Source: a virus
Reading direction: 5' to 3' (one strand)
Virus record (IMG/VR): IMGVR_UViG_3300009420_000042
Span: 1 to 34,090 of that record
Length of the DNA stretch: 34,090 bases
A program made the position numbers and the translations under genes. Of this stretch, positions 24,722 through 33,195 are shown piece after piece. Under the pieces are notes generated by a model that saw only the letters and a list, made by a program, of their open reading frames with translations, searched no databases and was not told where the DNA came from. Numbering within the stretch: the first letter of the stretch is position 1; every line of letters starts with the position of its first letter.

Positions 24722-24949
24722 ACTAGTATTTATATGGCTCTTTTGAATTTTCACTGTTTCTGGAGATTCTTTTATATCTTCTATCTTTTTCTCCACACCA
24801 TCTACACCAGGTCCATCACCCTTAATTTCATCCTTCTTAACATCTTTCTCTAGTTCAAATGTGTCTACATTATCACTCTCGTTTAAAATATCAGTGTATA
24901 CATCTTCAAGTTCTTTGATGTGTCGTGTTAGATTTCTAGATTGTTTCAC
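24179..24949 (-). CDS. Acidic late protein, long form
   Basis: 256 aa, GTG start at 24949. The N-terminal 76 residues begin MKQSRNLTRHIKELEDVYTD and contain ILNESD, an L-x-E motif at 22-24, then Lys/Glu-rich sequence. From Met77 the protein repeats the pattern of a new N-terminus (MDKKENIFDKLYSTIMEAGD). The middle is very acidic, with EEITITLSSDQADVLRDVL (about 123-141) a likely folded segment. The C-terminal 60 residues are Gly/Lys-rich (GGATGKVMDKVGNDGDL, GGRSNVVTGKITGNNQG). The N-terminal L/I-x-E motifs fit prohead protease processing. A late box TATAAGTA lies 5 nt before the GTG. Ends at a strong terminator. Family not recognised with certainty. Confidence 0.7.
   Translation of the reverse strand: MKQSRNLTRHIKELEDVYTDILNESDNVDTFELEKDVKKDEIKGDGPGVDGVEKKIEDIKESPETVKIQKSHINTSMDKKENIFDKLYSTIMEAGDDFDVDSFEMGIEDEPVDDFEGEESGEEITITLSSDQADVLRDVLSQIDGTGSEIEDLDDGDMLGSDEEGEEDPFPEAVEAQHTSDGTSPGVDPTQLGPKKKNVVRGHASKVTSGGATGKVMDKVGNDGDLADTTAKMTATGGRSNVVTGKITGNNQGLLS
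24727..24734 (-). promoter_or_regulatory. Internal late promoter TATAAATA
   Basis: Perfect 8-of-8 T4 late consensus on the minus strand, 5 nt before the in-frame ATG 24721. Predicted first base is the A of that ATG. Confidence 0.7.
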
Positions 24950-24950
24950 G

Positions 24951-24962
24951 TAAATACTTATA
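24951..24962. promoter_or_regulatory. Overlapping divergent late promoters
   Basis: The 12-mer TAAATACTTATA reads TAAATA on the plus strand (15 nt before the terminase GTG 24972) and TATAAGTA on the minus strand (5 nt before the GTG 24949). The two genes start only 22 nt apart. Confidence 0.65.
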
Positions 24963-24971
24963 GAAAAAATC

Positions 24972-26657
24972 GTGAAAACAAAGGACTTAAGCCAAAAATT
25001 TTATCTAGGTAACCAAAATCTACCTACTGATCAAGCTAAATTTGAGTATACAGCCGAGATGGTTTCGGAGCTCAAGAAGACTAAGAAAAACCTTCTTTAC
25101 TTTGCAGAAAATTTCTTTTTCATAGTAAACCTAGATACTGGTAGACAGACAATATCCTTACATAAATGCCAGAAGCGTGCTCTTAGAAACATGAGAGATA
25201 ATAGATTTGTCATCATGTTAGCATCCCGGCAATGTGGTAAGACTACGATGATGACTATATATGCTCTATGGAATGCATGCTTTAATGATGATCAACGTGT
25301 ATTGATAGTAGCTAATAAAGAAGGTACAGCTATAGAGATATTCCAGAGAATCAGGCTAGCGTATGAAGAATTACCCAATTGGATCAAACCCGGAGTTAAG
25401 GAATACGGAAAAACCAGCATGTCATTAGCGAACGGAAGTAAGATAGGTATCAGCACTACAACAGGCACAGCAGCCAGAGGTCAATCCGTCAACTGCTTGA
25501 TATTAGATGAGCTAGCATTCATTGAACCTCATATGGTTGAACCTTTCTGGAATTCAGTATATCCTATAATATCATCATCAAAAAAATCTAAAATATTTGT
25601 AGCCTCTACACCCAACGGTACAGCAAATCTATTTTACAAAATTTATAATGGTGCGATCGCGAACGACAACGGTTGGTCTCCAGAAAGAATAGACTGGTGG
25701 GAGGTTCCTGGTCGTGATGAAGTATGGAAATATGAAACAATAAGAACAATCGGATCAGAAGAAGTATTTCGTCAGGAGTTTGGTAATGAGTTCCTAGAGA
25801 CTGGTGAGAGTGTAGTTGATGAAGTGTTACTCGAGAAATTATTAATCCACAACAAACCACCGATGCATGTATTGGATGAAGGAGACTATCTTATATGGGA
25901 GAATCCAGATCAAGACAACACATACGCAATCGGAGTGGATGTAGGAGAGGGTGTAGACAGAGCAGCGTCAGTCGCACAAATCCTAGATATAACAGATCTA
26001 ACAAACATAAAACAAGTCGCTATATATCATAGTAACAAGATCAGTCCATATAACTTCACTGCTAAGCTATATGATATATTATGTCACTGGGGGTCACCAT
26101 TAGCATTAATTGAGAGAAATAACTGCGGAGCTCAAGTTGTTGACAGTCTCAAGAATCATCATAATTATGAGAATATTGTGACATACACCCCAAATCTTAA
26201 GAAGATTGATCACAATCGACCTGGTGTACTGGCGCATACTAATACCAAGTATAAGGGTGTGATGAATATGAGATATTGGATCAATCAACTTAATGTTGTA
26301 CAACTTAGAGATATAAACACTGTTAATGAGATTAAAAACTTCATCAGACTACCCAACGGAACATGGAAGTCACGACCTGGTAAGGATATGTGGGACGATA
26401 GAGTGATGTCATTAATATGGGCATTGATGATACTAGAGACAACATTGACTGAACGATATTTCGAGATAGAGCAATATGATGATAACGGTAAACCTTTAAT
26501 CATCCGAAGTTTATATGAAGGCTTTGAGCAGTTCATGAATCCTCTGCCTGTATCAGACGATATTGGTAGTGCAGCTCTACCTATATCTTTTGGTGGTTAT
26601 GACACTGGTGCTGATATATCAGAATTAGAATCTATGGGTTGGCATACACCTGAGTAA
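24972..26657 (+). CDS. 17: Large terminase subunit gp17
   Basis: DNA-packaging motor ATPase and headful nuclease, 561 aa (T4: 610). ATPase: Walker A SRQCGKT (85-91), Walker B CLILDE (175-180, D179 E180), coupling motif STPNG (212-216). Nuclease, RNase H fold: GVDVGEG (321-327, D323), LIERNN (379-384, E381), MWDDRVM (473-479). GTG start at 24972, supported by a late box and by the typical N-terminus. It is shorter than T4 at the N-terminus. The small terminase gp16 was not identified in the window. First gene of the plus-strand structural run. Confidence 0.95.
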   Translation: MKTKDLSQKFYLGNQNLPTDQAKFEYTAEMVSELKKTKKNLLYFAENFFFIVNLDTGRQTISLHKCQKRALRNMRDNRFVIMLASRQCGKTTMMTIYALWNACFNDDQRVLIVANKEGTAIEIFQRIRLAYEELPNWIKPGVKEYGKTSMSLANGSKIGISTTTGTAARGQSVNCLILDELAFIEPHMVEPFWNSVYPIISSSKKSKIFVASTPNGTANLFYKIYNGAIANDNGWSPERIDWWEVPGRDEVWKYETIRTIGSEEVFRQEFGNEFLETGESVVDEVLLEKLLIHNKPPMHVLDEGDYLIWENPDQDNTYAIGVDVGEGVDRAASVAQILDITDLTNIKQVAIYHSNKISPYNFTAKLYDILCHWGSPLALIERNNCGAQVVDSLKNHHNYENIVTYTPNLKKIDHNRPGVLAHTNTKYKGVMNMRYWINQLNVVQLRDINTVNEIKNFIRLPNGTWKSRPGKDMWDDRVMSLIWALMILETTLTERYFEIEQYDDNGKPLIIRSLYEGFEQFMNPLPVSDDIGSAALPISFGGYDTGADISELESMGWHTPE

Positions 26658-26673
26658 AAATCATGAAAACCAT

Positions 26674-26686
26674 CTAAATATAAATA
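26674..26686 (+). promoter_or_regulatory. Late promoter, two overlapping boxes
   Basis: CTAAATA (26674-26680) and a perfect TATAAATA (26679-26686) overlap. Distances to ATG 26691 are 10 and 4 nt; the first gives a 5-nt leader, the second would start just inside the ATG. Confidence 0.7.
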
Positions 26687-26690
26687 TAAT

Positions 26691-27284
26691 ATGAACGAAT
26701 ACGAACCATCTCTAGAGCCTATCATGGAACAATCTCACCTGAATAAAGCGAAGTCTGATAAGTTTTTAATGGTACTAGACCTTCCGGATGCTTTGAAGAG
26801 TATCAACACTGCGAACGACAGAGCATCAAATCACGTCAATTCAGATTCTATTATATATAGCGTTTATTCAACTCAGATACCTGAGGTTCATGTATCTGAC
26901 AAAGAGACTAAGTTCTCCGGACAGACTTTTCATTTCACTAGCCACAGCCGTCCAGAGTATGGTAATATAAAAGTAGACTTTACTGTAGATAGTCAATTCA
27001 ACAACTACTGGGTGATATATAAGTGGATCAACTTACTGAATAATAATAAAGAGGGATTCTTTGATGCGGAGAGTTTATCCACAGTTGATAATCCATATGA
27101 GTCGTATTCCACTACTATCACTGTATTTGGATTAGATGAATATAATAAAAAGCGCATTCAGTTTGACTTTATAGGTGTAGTTCCAGTCAAGCTAGGTTCA
27201 ATTCAGTACAATTACAGATCTGATAAAGATATTGAGTCTAGCTTTGAATTTTCTTTCAGTCAGATGATAGCGAAATTGATCTAA
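26691..27284 (+). CDS. Tail tube-like structural protein
   Basis: 197 aa. After a polar N-terminus (MNEYEPSLEPIMEQSHLNKA) comes a beta-rich domain: YSVYSTQIPEVHVSDKETKF, TFHFTSHSRPEYGNIKVDFT, NNYWVIYKWINLLNN, TITVFGLDEYNKKRIQFDFI, VVPVKLGSIQYNYRSDKDIE, SFEFSFSQM. The order, a strand ending in a Pro-containing loop, a strand-rich core, F-x-G-V-x-P-x-x-x-G and a final strand with E-x-F-x-F-S, is the layout of the gp19/gp54 tube fold. It lies between terminase and sheath. I recall homologues in marine T4-likes annotated only as structural or hypothetical. Could be a tail terminator or tube paralogue. Confidence 0.6.
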   Translation: MNEYEPSLEPIMEQSHLNKAKSDKFLMVLDLPDALKSINTANDRASNHVNSDSIIYSVYSTQIPEVHVSDKETKFSGQTFHFTSHSRPEYGNIKVDFTVDSQFNNYWVIYKWINLLNNNKEGFFDAESLSTVDNPYESYSTTITVFGLDEYNKKRIQFDFIGVVPVKLGSIQYNYRSDKDIESSFEFSFSQMIAKLI

Positions 27285-27319
27285 TATACCTGTATTTCCA
27301 AGAAAACATTTTGCAATTA

Positions 27320-27327
27320 AATAAATA
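27320..27327 (+). promoter_or_regulatory. Late promoter AATAAATA of the sheath gene
   Basis: AATAAATA, 12 nt, ATG 27340; leader about 7 nt. The motif is preceded by TTGCAATTAA. Confidence 0.7.
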
Positions 27328-27339
27328 CTAATAGAAACC

Positions 27340-29858
27340 ATGGCACGTACAATACAATCACCCGGAGTCGAGATCAACGAGATTGATCTCTCATTAAGAC
27401 CAAGTTTACCTATAGGTACTAATATACTAGTACCTGGATTTGCTAATCAGGGACCTGTAGACGAAGTTTTACAAGTGACTAGTATATCTGAGTTCGAACA
27501 ACTTTACGGTCTACCTACTAACGCCGCTGAGAGATACTTTTACCATACAGTAAAGGCATCATTCAACAGCCCAGCAAACGTATATGTTACTAGATTACCA
27601 TATGGTGAGAATGAAGGTGAGACGGTGGGAGACGAATATACAGCACTATGCTACCCTGGATATACTAGACCATCTCTCGAAACATTAGAGTCATGGGTAT
27701 CGAGCGATACACCTACTTTATCAGCAGCTGGAGCTGCTTGGACTGAACATGGTTCAACTGTTTATAGTGATCCAGATGCAGTTGAGGTTATATTTGCAGC
27801 TCATCAAGCTTCTGCAACCAAGTATACTGACAGTGATTTATATTTACTAGGTGAACCAAAACACGTAACACTGACACAATCTGAGTATGATTCTCTCACC
27901 AACAACGAAGTTCAGTGGTCTGATAAACCTGGTACAGTTACTTCTTCTGGTATCACAGCAATACAGAATTCTGCTCTTGTCGTACTCAACAGTAGTCGAC
28001 GAGCGATCAACGAAAAATTTGAAGGTTATTATGTAGCATTATCTGATAACACAAACCTAAACCCCGCTACAGATTTTGACAGCGTTCGAGAGTTAAGATC
28101 TATCAACAAGAATACAACCACTGGTAGTACAGTTAAAATTCCAAGTGAAAGACTGACGTTCAATATTGAAGGAGATTCAAATGATAGTAACGTTTCCATA
28201 TCTGAAGTGGTTGAGAACCTAGGTGATTACGACATGAATTCAGTAGAGTTCAGTGATGTATTAACACTAGCTGTTTTTAAGATCCGGCAATCAACATTGA
28301 ATCCTGATGTAGCAAAATTAGACTATGTACTATCAGAGTCATATATAGGTTCATTGTCGTATCATCGTGAAAAATTTGGACAAACTGGAGGCAAAGCAGA
28401 ATCATTCTTTATAGAGAGTATATCTGATTCATCTCCTAATGTAACAGTAATAGTCAATCCTAATATAAGCAAGAGCACTGGTTCGTGGTTGGGTGATGAC
28501 GCTTTACCTGAGAGAAGAGTTCGTATTCTATCTAAGAAGCATCAAGATTATCTAGGTGTAGTTGATCCGTCGGAGCCTAATGGCGCGTTTCTAAACAGAG
28601 CTGAAGAAGCTGACTTAGGTCAATGGATATACAAGATTAACACTGCTGGTTTAAATTTAAATACTGGTGATAAAGTATTTCCACATGGTGTATTCAAGAA
28701 AGCTGAAGCGGCCGCTAAGAATATAGGAGCTATTCCAACTAAACTGGAGTATATTTTCGAGACAATAGACAACCATGAGTTATATCCACTGGATATAACC
28801 TGTGAAGCTGGTCTTGGTACTATATTTGTAGGTTCACATGGAGGTAGAAGATCGTTTGATGATGAAGCCTACTTTGAAGTCGGAGATGGATTAGGTACAG
28901 AAGAGAATGGATATGTAGCTGGAGAACCTGGTTATGATGATTTCAAAGAACCATCAAACCCAGATGGTCAGTGGGGTTATGATAATCTCTACACTCCAAG
29001 AGTGCTTGAGAATAAGAAAAGAACTCTAGTCAACTACAACAACGTAGCTAACGTATTCGTAAATTTTGCTCAGAACAAGAGAAAAGATCACATGACGATA
29101 TTAGATCCTATCAGATATCTATTCGTGCAAGGTCAAAATAATAAAACTCTAGGCAACAAGAATCATATATTTTCAAAACATGTATATTGGCCCGTCCGAC
29201 ATAACTACGAGGCTATAAATACTAGCTACGCAGCCACATACGGTAACTGGGCTCGAGTATTCGACGGTCAGTTGGGTCGTAATATATATGTACCATTCTC
29301 AGGCAGGATGGCTGCATGTTATGCAAGAACTGACGCACAATATCAACCATGGTACGCACCAGCTGGGTTCACAAGAGGTACTCTTAGTACAGTTGCTGAT
29401 ATAGCAGTATATCCTAAACAGAAGCATAGAGATCAATTATATAAAATAAGTGTCAATCCTATCGCAAATTTCCCTAATGATGGTTTTGTTGTATTTGGAC
29501 AAAAAACATTACAATCAAAGCCAAGTGCATTCGACCGAGTCAATGTGCGTAGGTTGTTTCTATACTTAGAGAAAGCAGTCCGTGCTACTGTTAAGTATTA
29601 TGTATTTGAACCAAATACGTTATTCACTCGAACACAAGTAGTGAATGTATTACCCCGATATTCGAGAAGGTTAAGAATACAGAAGGTATGTATGACTATC
29701 TTATAGTATGTGATGAAAGAAACAATACACCATTTGTAATCGATCAGAATGAAATGGTGATCGACATATATATTAAGCCGGTTCGTGCTGCTGAATTTAT
29801 ACTATGTAACTTTTACGCAACAAGAACTGATCAAAATTTCTCGGAATTAGTATCTTAA
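27340..29858 (+). CDS. 18: Tail sheath protein gp18, frame broken near the 3' end
   Basis: Contractile sheath subunit. The main frame (27340-29706, 788 aa) has the typical N-terminus, SPGVEINEIDLSLRPS, then VPGFANQGPVDEV, and the C-terminal core VYWPVRHNYEAINTSYAATY...FEPNTLFTRTQVVNVL, after which it diverges into RYSRRLRIQKVCMTIL and a stop. In the -1 frame the expected gp18 end continues without break: PIFEKVKNTEGMYDYLIVCD, then NNTPFVIDQNEMVIDIYIKP, ending FYATRTDQNFSELVS, with a TAA at 29856-29858. The switch lies near the C4 run at 29653-29656; one extra base there restores about 839 aa. Longer than T4 (659), with extra domains in the middle. Either a sequencing or assembly error, a mutation, or recoding. 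Confidence 0.93.
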
Positions 29859-29859
29859 C

Positions 29860-29867
29860 CATAAATA
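29860..29867 (+). promoter_or_regulatory. Late promoter CATAAATA of the tube gene
   Basis: CATAAATA, 6 nt, ATG 29874; leader about 1 nt. It starts two bases after the reconstructed sheath stop codon. Confidence 0.7.
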
Positions 29868-29873
29868 TTTAAA

Positions 29874-30494
29874 ATGCCAGATGTAAAACAAACAATAACG
29901 GACTTCTATAGAGTAGCCCAAGAGCGAGATTTCTCACGTGATTTTCATTTCCGTGTATTAGGTATCGATGCTGGGGATGCTGGTGGAGTATCATTCAGTG
30001 AAGATGACTTAGTGTATATTAAGACAGCGAGTTTACCTGGGAGATCCATACAGAACAAGCAAGTACCTTATATGGGTATGAATTTCAATGTACCGGGATC
30101 AGTTCAGTATGATGGTTCTGACGCTTGGGGGGTTGAGTTCTATTGTGACCAAGCCGCCACATTGCGCGCGAAATTTGAATCCTGGTCGTTCGACACTTTT
30201 GATGATAGTTCATCTACTGGTAACTACGCAACTCCTTCACAAAACTCAGTAATAAACTTATTACAACTCGATGCACAATTAAATGGTGTCGCAGAGTATA
30301 AGTTATACGGAGCTTATTGCGTGAAGGTGGGTGAGATCGCTTATCAACCATCTGCAGGTTCAGGTGCTCCAATGTCGTTCACCGCGACATTAGCATATCA
30401 ATACTGGAGGAGAGAGAAATCATCTCTTACTGGTTCATTGAGAAACTTCACAAGTGGTATCGCAGATAAAGTTCTAGGAGCATTAGGATTGTAG
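29874..30494 (+). CDS. 19: Tail tube protein gp19
   Basis: Inner tube subunit, 206 aa (T4: 163). N-terminal helix ITDFYRVAQERDFSRDFHFR, then the tube beta core: IKTASLPGRSIQNKQVPYMG (about 50-69), MNFNVPGSVQYDGSDAWGVE, a central loop, YKLYGAYCVKVGEIAYQPSA and SFTATLAYQYWR (about 165-176), the usual gp19 C-terminal strand. The first strands and the ASLPGRSI loop match gp19 closely. It directly follows the sheath gene, as in T4. A short helical extension (SLRNFTSGIADKVLGALGL) ends the protein. Confidence 0.88.
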   Translation: MPDVKQTITDFYRVAQERDFSRDFHFRVLGIDAGDAGGVSFSEDDLVYIKTASLPGRSIQNKQVPYMGMNFNVPGSVQYDGSDAWGVEFYCDQAATLRAKFESWSFDTFDDSSSTGNYATPSQNSVINLLQLDAQLNGVAEYKLYGAYCVKVGEIAYQPSAGSGAPMSFTATLAYQYWRREKSSLTGSLRNFTSGIADKVLGALGL

Positions 30495-30500
30495 GCTTAA

Positions 30501-31469
30501 ATGGCTAAGCTTTTAAAGAAGCTGGTGGCCAAAGCCGGTAAGAAGCTTACAAACAAGCTAGTAGATAAAGCGTTCGGTAGTATTTTCGGAAAGAATCGTG
30601 GCGCGGGTCGTGTGTTTGGGTTAGGAGGTATGGAGCATGATAAGAGATTCGCTGAGAATCCAGATTTACTATCTTATCGGACTATTTTTCATGATCAACT
30701 GACTAATGAATGGGCTTTTCAGACACCCAATAGAAGTCTGTGGTATCTAGAGATAGACAACCTACCAAATGATATCGAGACACAATTCGATTTGGATACA
30801 TTCGAGAGGTCTATAGTTAATGACAGAGTGGCTCAGATGCCCTTTGAAGGCAACCAGGCTGCTCATCTGCGTATTGTGGATGTGGATGGTCAAGGTTCAC
30901 CTAACTCTCGAATGATGAAGAATGTCAAAGGAAATCAAAACACAGGATGTTTATTTGCTCAAGGTGTATCAATCCCTCAAGAATCGATGTCCTTCGAACG
31001 AACCAATCTCACGAATCATAGAGGTTTCATTCAAGGCTTAGTCGCGATGCCGAGAAACGACTTCATGCCTCTAGTTATTGAGTTTCGAGAGACAAACACA
31101 TCATTCATTGATACAGTCATAAGACCTTGGATCATCCTGGCTAGTCATAGAGGATTAGTGTCAAGAGCTCCTGGAGATCTGAAGAATATAAAATCTGATA
31201 TAACTATCACACAACTTGGATTAGAGGGTAGATCGACAGCTTCCAGCATCCGGAAGCAGTTCAGATTCTACAATTGTGTACCATATCAATCTCAGCCTCA
31301 GAATGCTACATATGATACAGATCAAGGATCTGTTCCACCAATCGACACATCATGGGTATATTCTCATTACTCAATGAAGATTGGAACTGGTGGCACCGGC
31401 GCTTCAGATCCTACCATGGAAGGTTTTGGTTCAATTCCGTCTGATTTTGATGGAAGAAGTATAGCTTAG
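30501..31469 (+). CDS. Tube-like baseplate protein (gp54/gp48-like)
   Basis: 322 aa, close to T4 gp54 (320), which joins tube to baseplate and has a gp19-like fold. Basic N-terminus (MAKLLKKLVAKAGKKLTNKL), then EWAFQTPNRSLWYLEIDNLP, GCLFAQGVSIPQESMSFERT, FIQGLVAMPRNDFMPLVIEF and ETNTSFIDTVIRPWIILASH (about 190-210). The R-P-W-x-x-x-A/V-S/G-H element in that last segment is shared by T4 tube and gp54/gp48 proteins. C-terminal SITITQLG-type strands follow. It lies 6 nt after gp19. gp48 rather than gp54 remains possible. Confidence 0.65.
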   Translation: MAKLLKKLVAKAGKKLTNKLVDKAFGSIFGKNRGAGRVFGLGGMEHDKRFAENPDLLSYRTIFHDQLTNEWAFQTPNRSLWYLEIDNLPNDIETQFDLDTFERSIVNDRVAQMPFEGNQAAHLRIVDVDGQGSPNSRMMKNVKGNQNTGCLFAQGVSIPQESMSFERTNLTNHRGFIQGLVAMPRNDFMPLVIEFRETNTSFIDTVIRPWIILASHRGLVSRAPGDLKNIKSDITITQLGLEGRSTASSIRKQFRFYNCVPYQSQPQNATYDTDQGSVPPIDTSWVYSHYSMKIGTGGTGASDPTMEGFGSIPSDFDGRSIA

Positions 31470-31503
31470 CGAGCATTTTCATGCAATGGCTATTAATTAA
31501 TTA

Positions 31504-32397
31504 GTGTCATCTAAGTTCTATTATCAAGTATATCTGCCTAGTATAAAGGACTATATTAGAATATCTGAGATAACTAACCAAGAACTATTAGTCATAGTAA
31601 AGCATAACTCAAACTCAGATAACGTTGGATTGTCAGATTACTTAGAACAATTGATATTGACCAAACTTCACCCAGATTTCTCATCGGTGGATCTACATCG
31701 AATAGATAAAATATGTATATTATTAACCATCATAATGGTATGCATAAACCCCAAGACTACCTTGCAATCCACCTGCACTCAAACACAAGAAGATTTCAGT
31801 ATTAATATCGATATAGGGGACATGCTCAACATCATATCCAACGTGAATTATGATATATGCTCATCAACAACTGGTGATATCACCGTGACATATAGATACC
31901 CTGCGGAGCTCTTAGTGGATACTACGTCTATACACAAGTTGATATATAGTATCATTATCAAAGACATAACCTATTATACCCATGATATGACACAATCACA
32001 ATTAAATGATATAGTGGACAACCTACCAGGTAATCTGTTCACTAGTATAGTGAGTAGTGTCAAGACCATGAACACACAATTCTCTCATGAGAAAATCCTG
32101 GAAATCAAATCACCTTATGTAGAAGAGACTCCTAGAATAGTGGATATGAATCTGATGAACAACGACATGTTAGATATAATATTCATACTGTTTGGAAGTG
32201 ATCTCAATGGATTTTATGAATTGCAATTTGCTATGATGCATAACTACAACTTCTCTCCTCAGCACTACATGGACATAACACCTATTGAATCTCAAATGTT
32301 TTATAAATATATGAAATCTGATGTTGCTCAGAGAAATGAACATGTGGAGCAGATGAAAAAAGACGGTCAATCTCCAGTATCCAACATCACTGGATAA
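31504..32397 (+). CDS. Baseplate hub protein, gp26-like
   Basis: 297 aa, GTG start (no late box precedes; the 34-nt gap holds only AT-rich sequence). YYQVYLPSIKDYIRISEITN then QELLVIVKHNSNSDNVGL and LIDLHRIDKICILLTIIMV match the outline of the T4 gp26 family: an N-terminal strand, an E-L-L helix and a D-x-x-x-L-L-x-x-I helix. A two-residue-spaced polar strand TCTQTQEDFSINIDIGDML follows (about 95-113). Its role would be hub assembly in the baseplate. The match is by layout, so the family call is moderate. It is followed by a second possible paralogue. Confidence 0.55.
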   Translation: MSSKFYYQVYLPSIKDYIRISEITNQELLVIVKHNSNSDNVGLSDYLEQLILTKLHPDFSSVDLHRIDKICILLTIIMVCINPKTTLQSTCTQTQEDFSINIDIGDMLNIISNVNYDICSSTTGDITVTYRYPAELLVDTTSIHKLIYSIIIKDITYYTHDMTQSQLNDIVDNLPGNLFTSIVSSVKTMNTQFSHEKILEIKSPYVEETPRIVDMNLMNNDMLDIIFILFGSDLNGFYELQFAMMHNYNFSPQHYMDITPIESQMFYKYMKSDVAQRNEHVEQMKKDGQSPVSNITG

Positions 32398-32400
32398 ATA
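32393..32400 (+). promoter_or_regulatory. Late promoter GATAAATA
   Basis: GATAAATA overlaps the stop of the previous gene (TAA 32395-32397), 25 nt before ATG 32426; predicted leader about 20 nt, the longest of the set. Confidence 0.55.
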
Positions 32401-32425
32401 ATATTACGTGCATATATATTAATAT

Positions 32426-33172
32426 ATGACTACAAGTAATGTTGATGAACTGATATCTCAATTACAGGAGGCTGCAAACAGCAATCTAATAGATGTTAAT
32501 ATTCTATGTACCGCTGGTGTTGCTAAATTTAAACAGATGACAGTCAAGCAACAATCATCATTAATATCCGGTATTATATCACAAGAGACTGATAAAAATG
32601 CATTTTCATATAATCGAACTACAAGTCAGATCATCATGGACAACAACACTCAGTCTGCTCATATAAAGACTATAGACAAAGGCTCTATATTGGTTCAGAT
32701 GAGGAGAGACACCATGGGAGATGTCGTTAAGATTGGTGAAGATACATACGATATATCTGAGATGGATTTCAAACTAGATGATGAGTCAGTTGAAAAGATC
32801 AACAGTATTCACACAGCATCAATATCTGGTATATCTATATCATACACAACACCGTCATTGAGTCGCGACATGGATATGAATCAAGTGGCAGAGGATAGAT
32901 GGAAAGAAATTGAAGCTGCTGATATAATATCAGATTTATTCAAGCTAGAGTTGTCAAAATATATAACATCTATAACTATAAATGAAGATAATATAATTGA
33001 TATATCAACCTTAGATGTGGATAGCCAGCTCAAGATATGTGATAATCTACCAGTGAAGCTAACTCGACAAGTCATGACATACATTCAAGATGTAAGATTT
33101 ATAGAGCAAGACATGTTGCAAGTAGACGAGAATAAATACATACCCACGGATATAACGTTGTTTGATACCTAG
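32426..33172 (+). CDS. Baseplate-type protein, possible gp26 paralogue
   Basis: 248 aa. VDVNILCTAGVAKFKQMTVK (about 22-41; first residues LIDVNI) then QQSSLISGIISQETD resembles the start of T4 baseplate hub proteins: a strand, F-K-x-x-T-x-K-x-Q, then a helix. The centre is beta-rich (IDKGSILVQMRRDTMGDVVK), and the C-terminal half is helical with a final KLTRQVMTYIQDVRFIEQDM. It ends with TAG inside a perfect palindrome that also carries the promoter of the next gene. No catalytic motif seen. Confidence 0.5.
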   Translation: MTTSNVDELISQLQEAANSNLIDVNILCTAGVAKFKQMTVKQQSSLISGIISQETDKNAFSYNRTTSQIIMDNNTQSAHIKTIDKGSILVQMRRDTMGDVVKIGEDTYDISEMDFKLDDESVEKINSIHTASISGISISYTTPSLSRDMDMNQVAEDRWKEIEAADIISDLFKLELSKYITSITINEDNIIDISTLDVDSQLKICDNLPVKLTRQVMTYIQDVRFIEQDMLQVDENKYIPTDITLFDT

Positions 33173-33193
33173 TGTATAAGTATATACACTAGG
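33168..33193 (+). promoter_or_regulatory. 26-nt palindrome containing a late box
   Basis: CCTAGTGTATA-AGTA-TATACACTAGG: an 11-bp perfect inverted repeat around AGTA. TATAAGTA (33175-33182) spans its centre and lies 13 nt before ATG 33196. The stop of the previous gene is also inside. There is no T-tract after it, so it is not a standard terminator; hairpin or protein site are both possible. Confidence 0.6.
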
Positions 33194-33195
33194 AT

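Noticed and set aside
29653-29656. CCCC as a programmed +1 slip in the sheath gene
   Set aside because: A +1 shift leads to a TAA within six codons; only -1 (or an added base) restores the conserved C-terminus.
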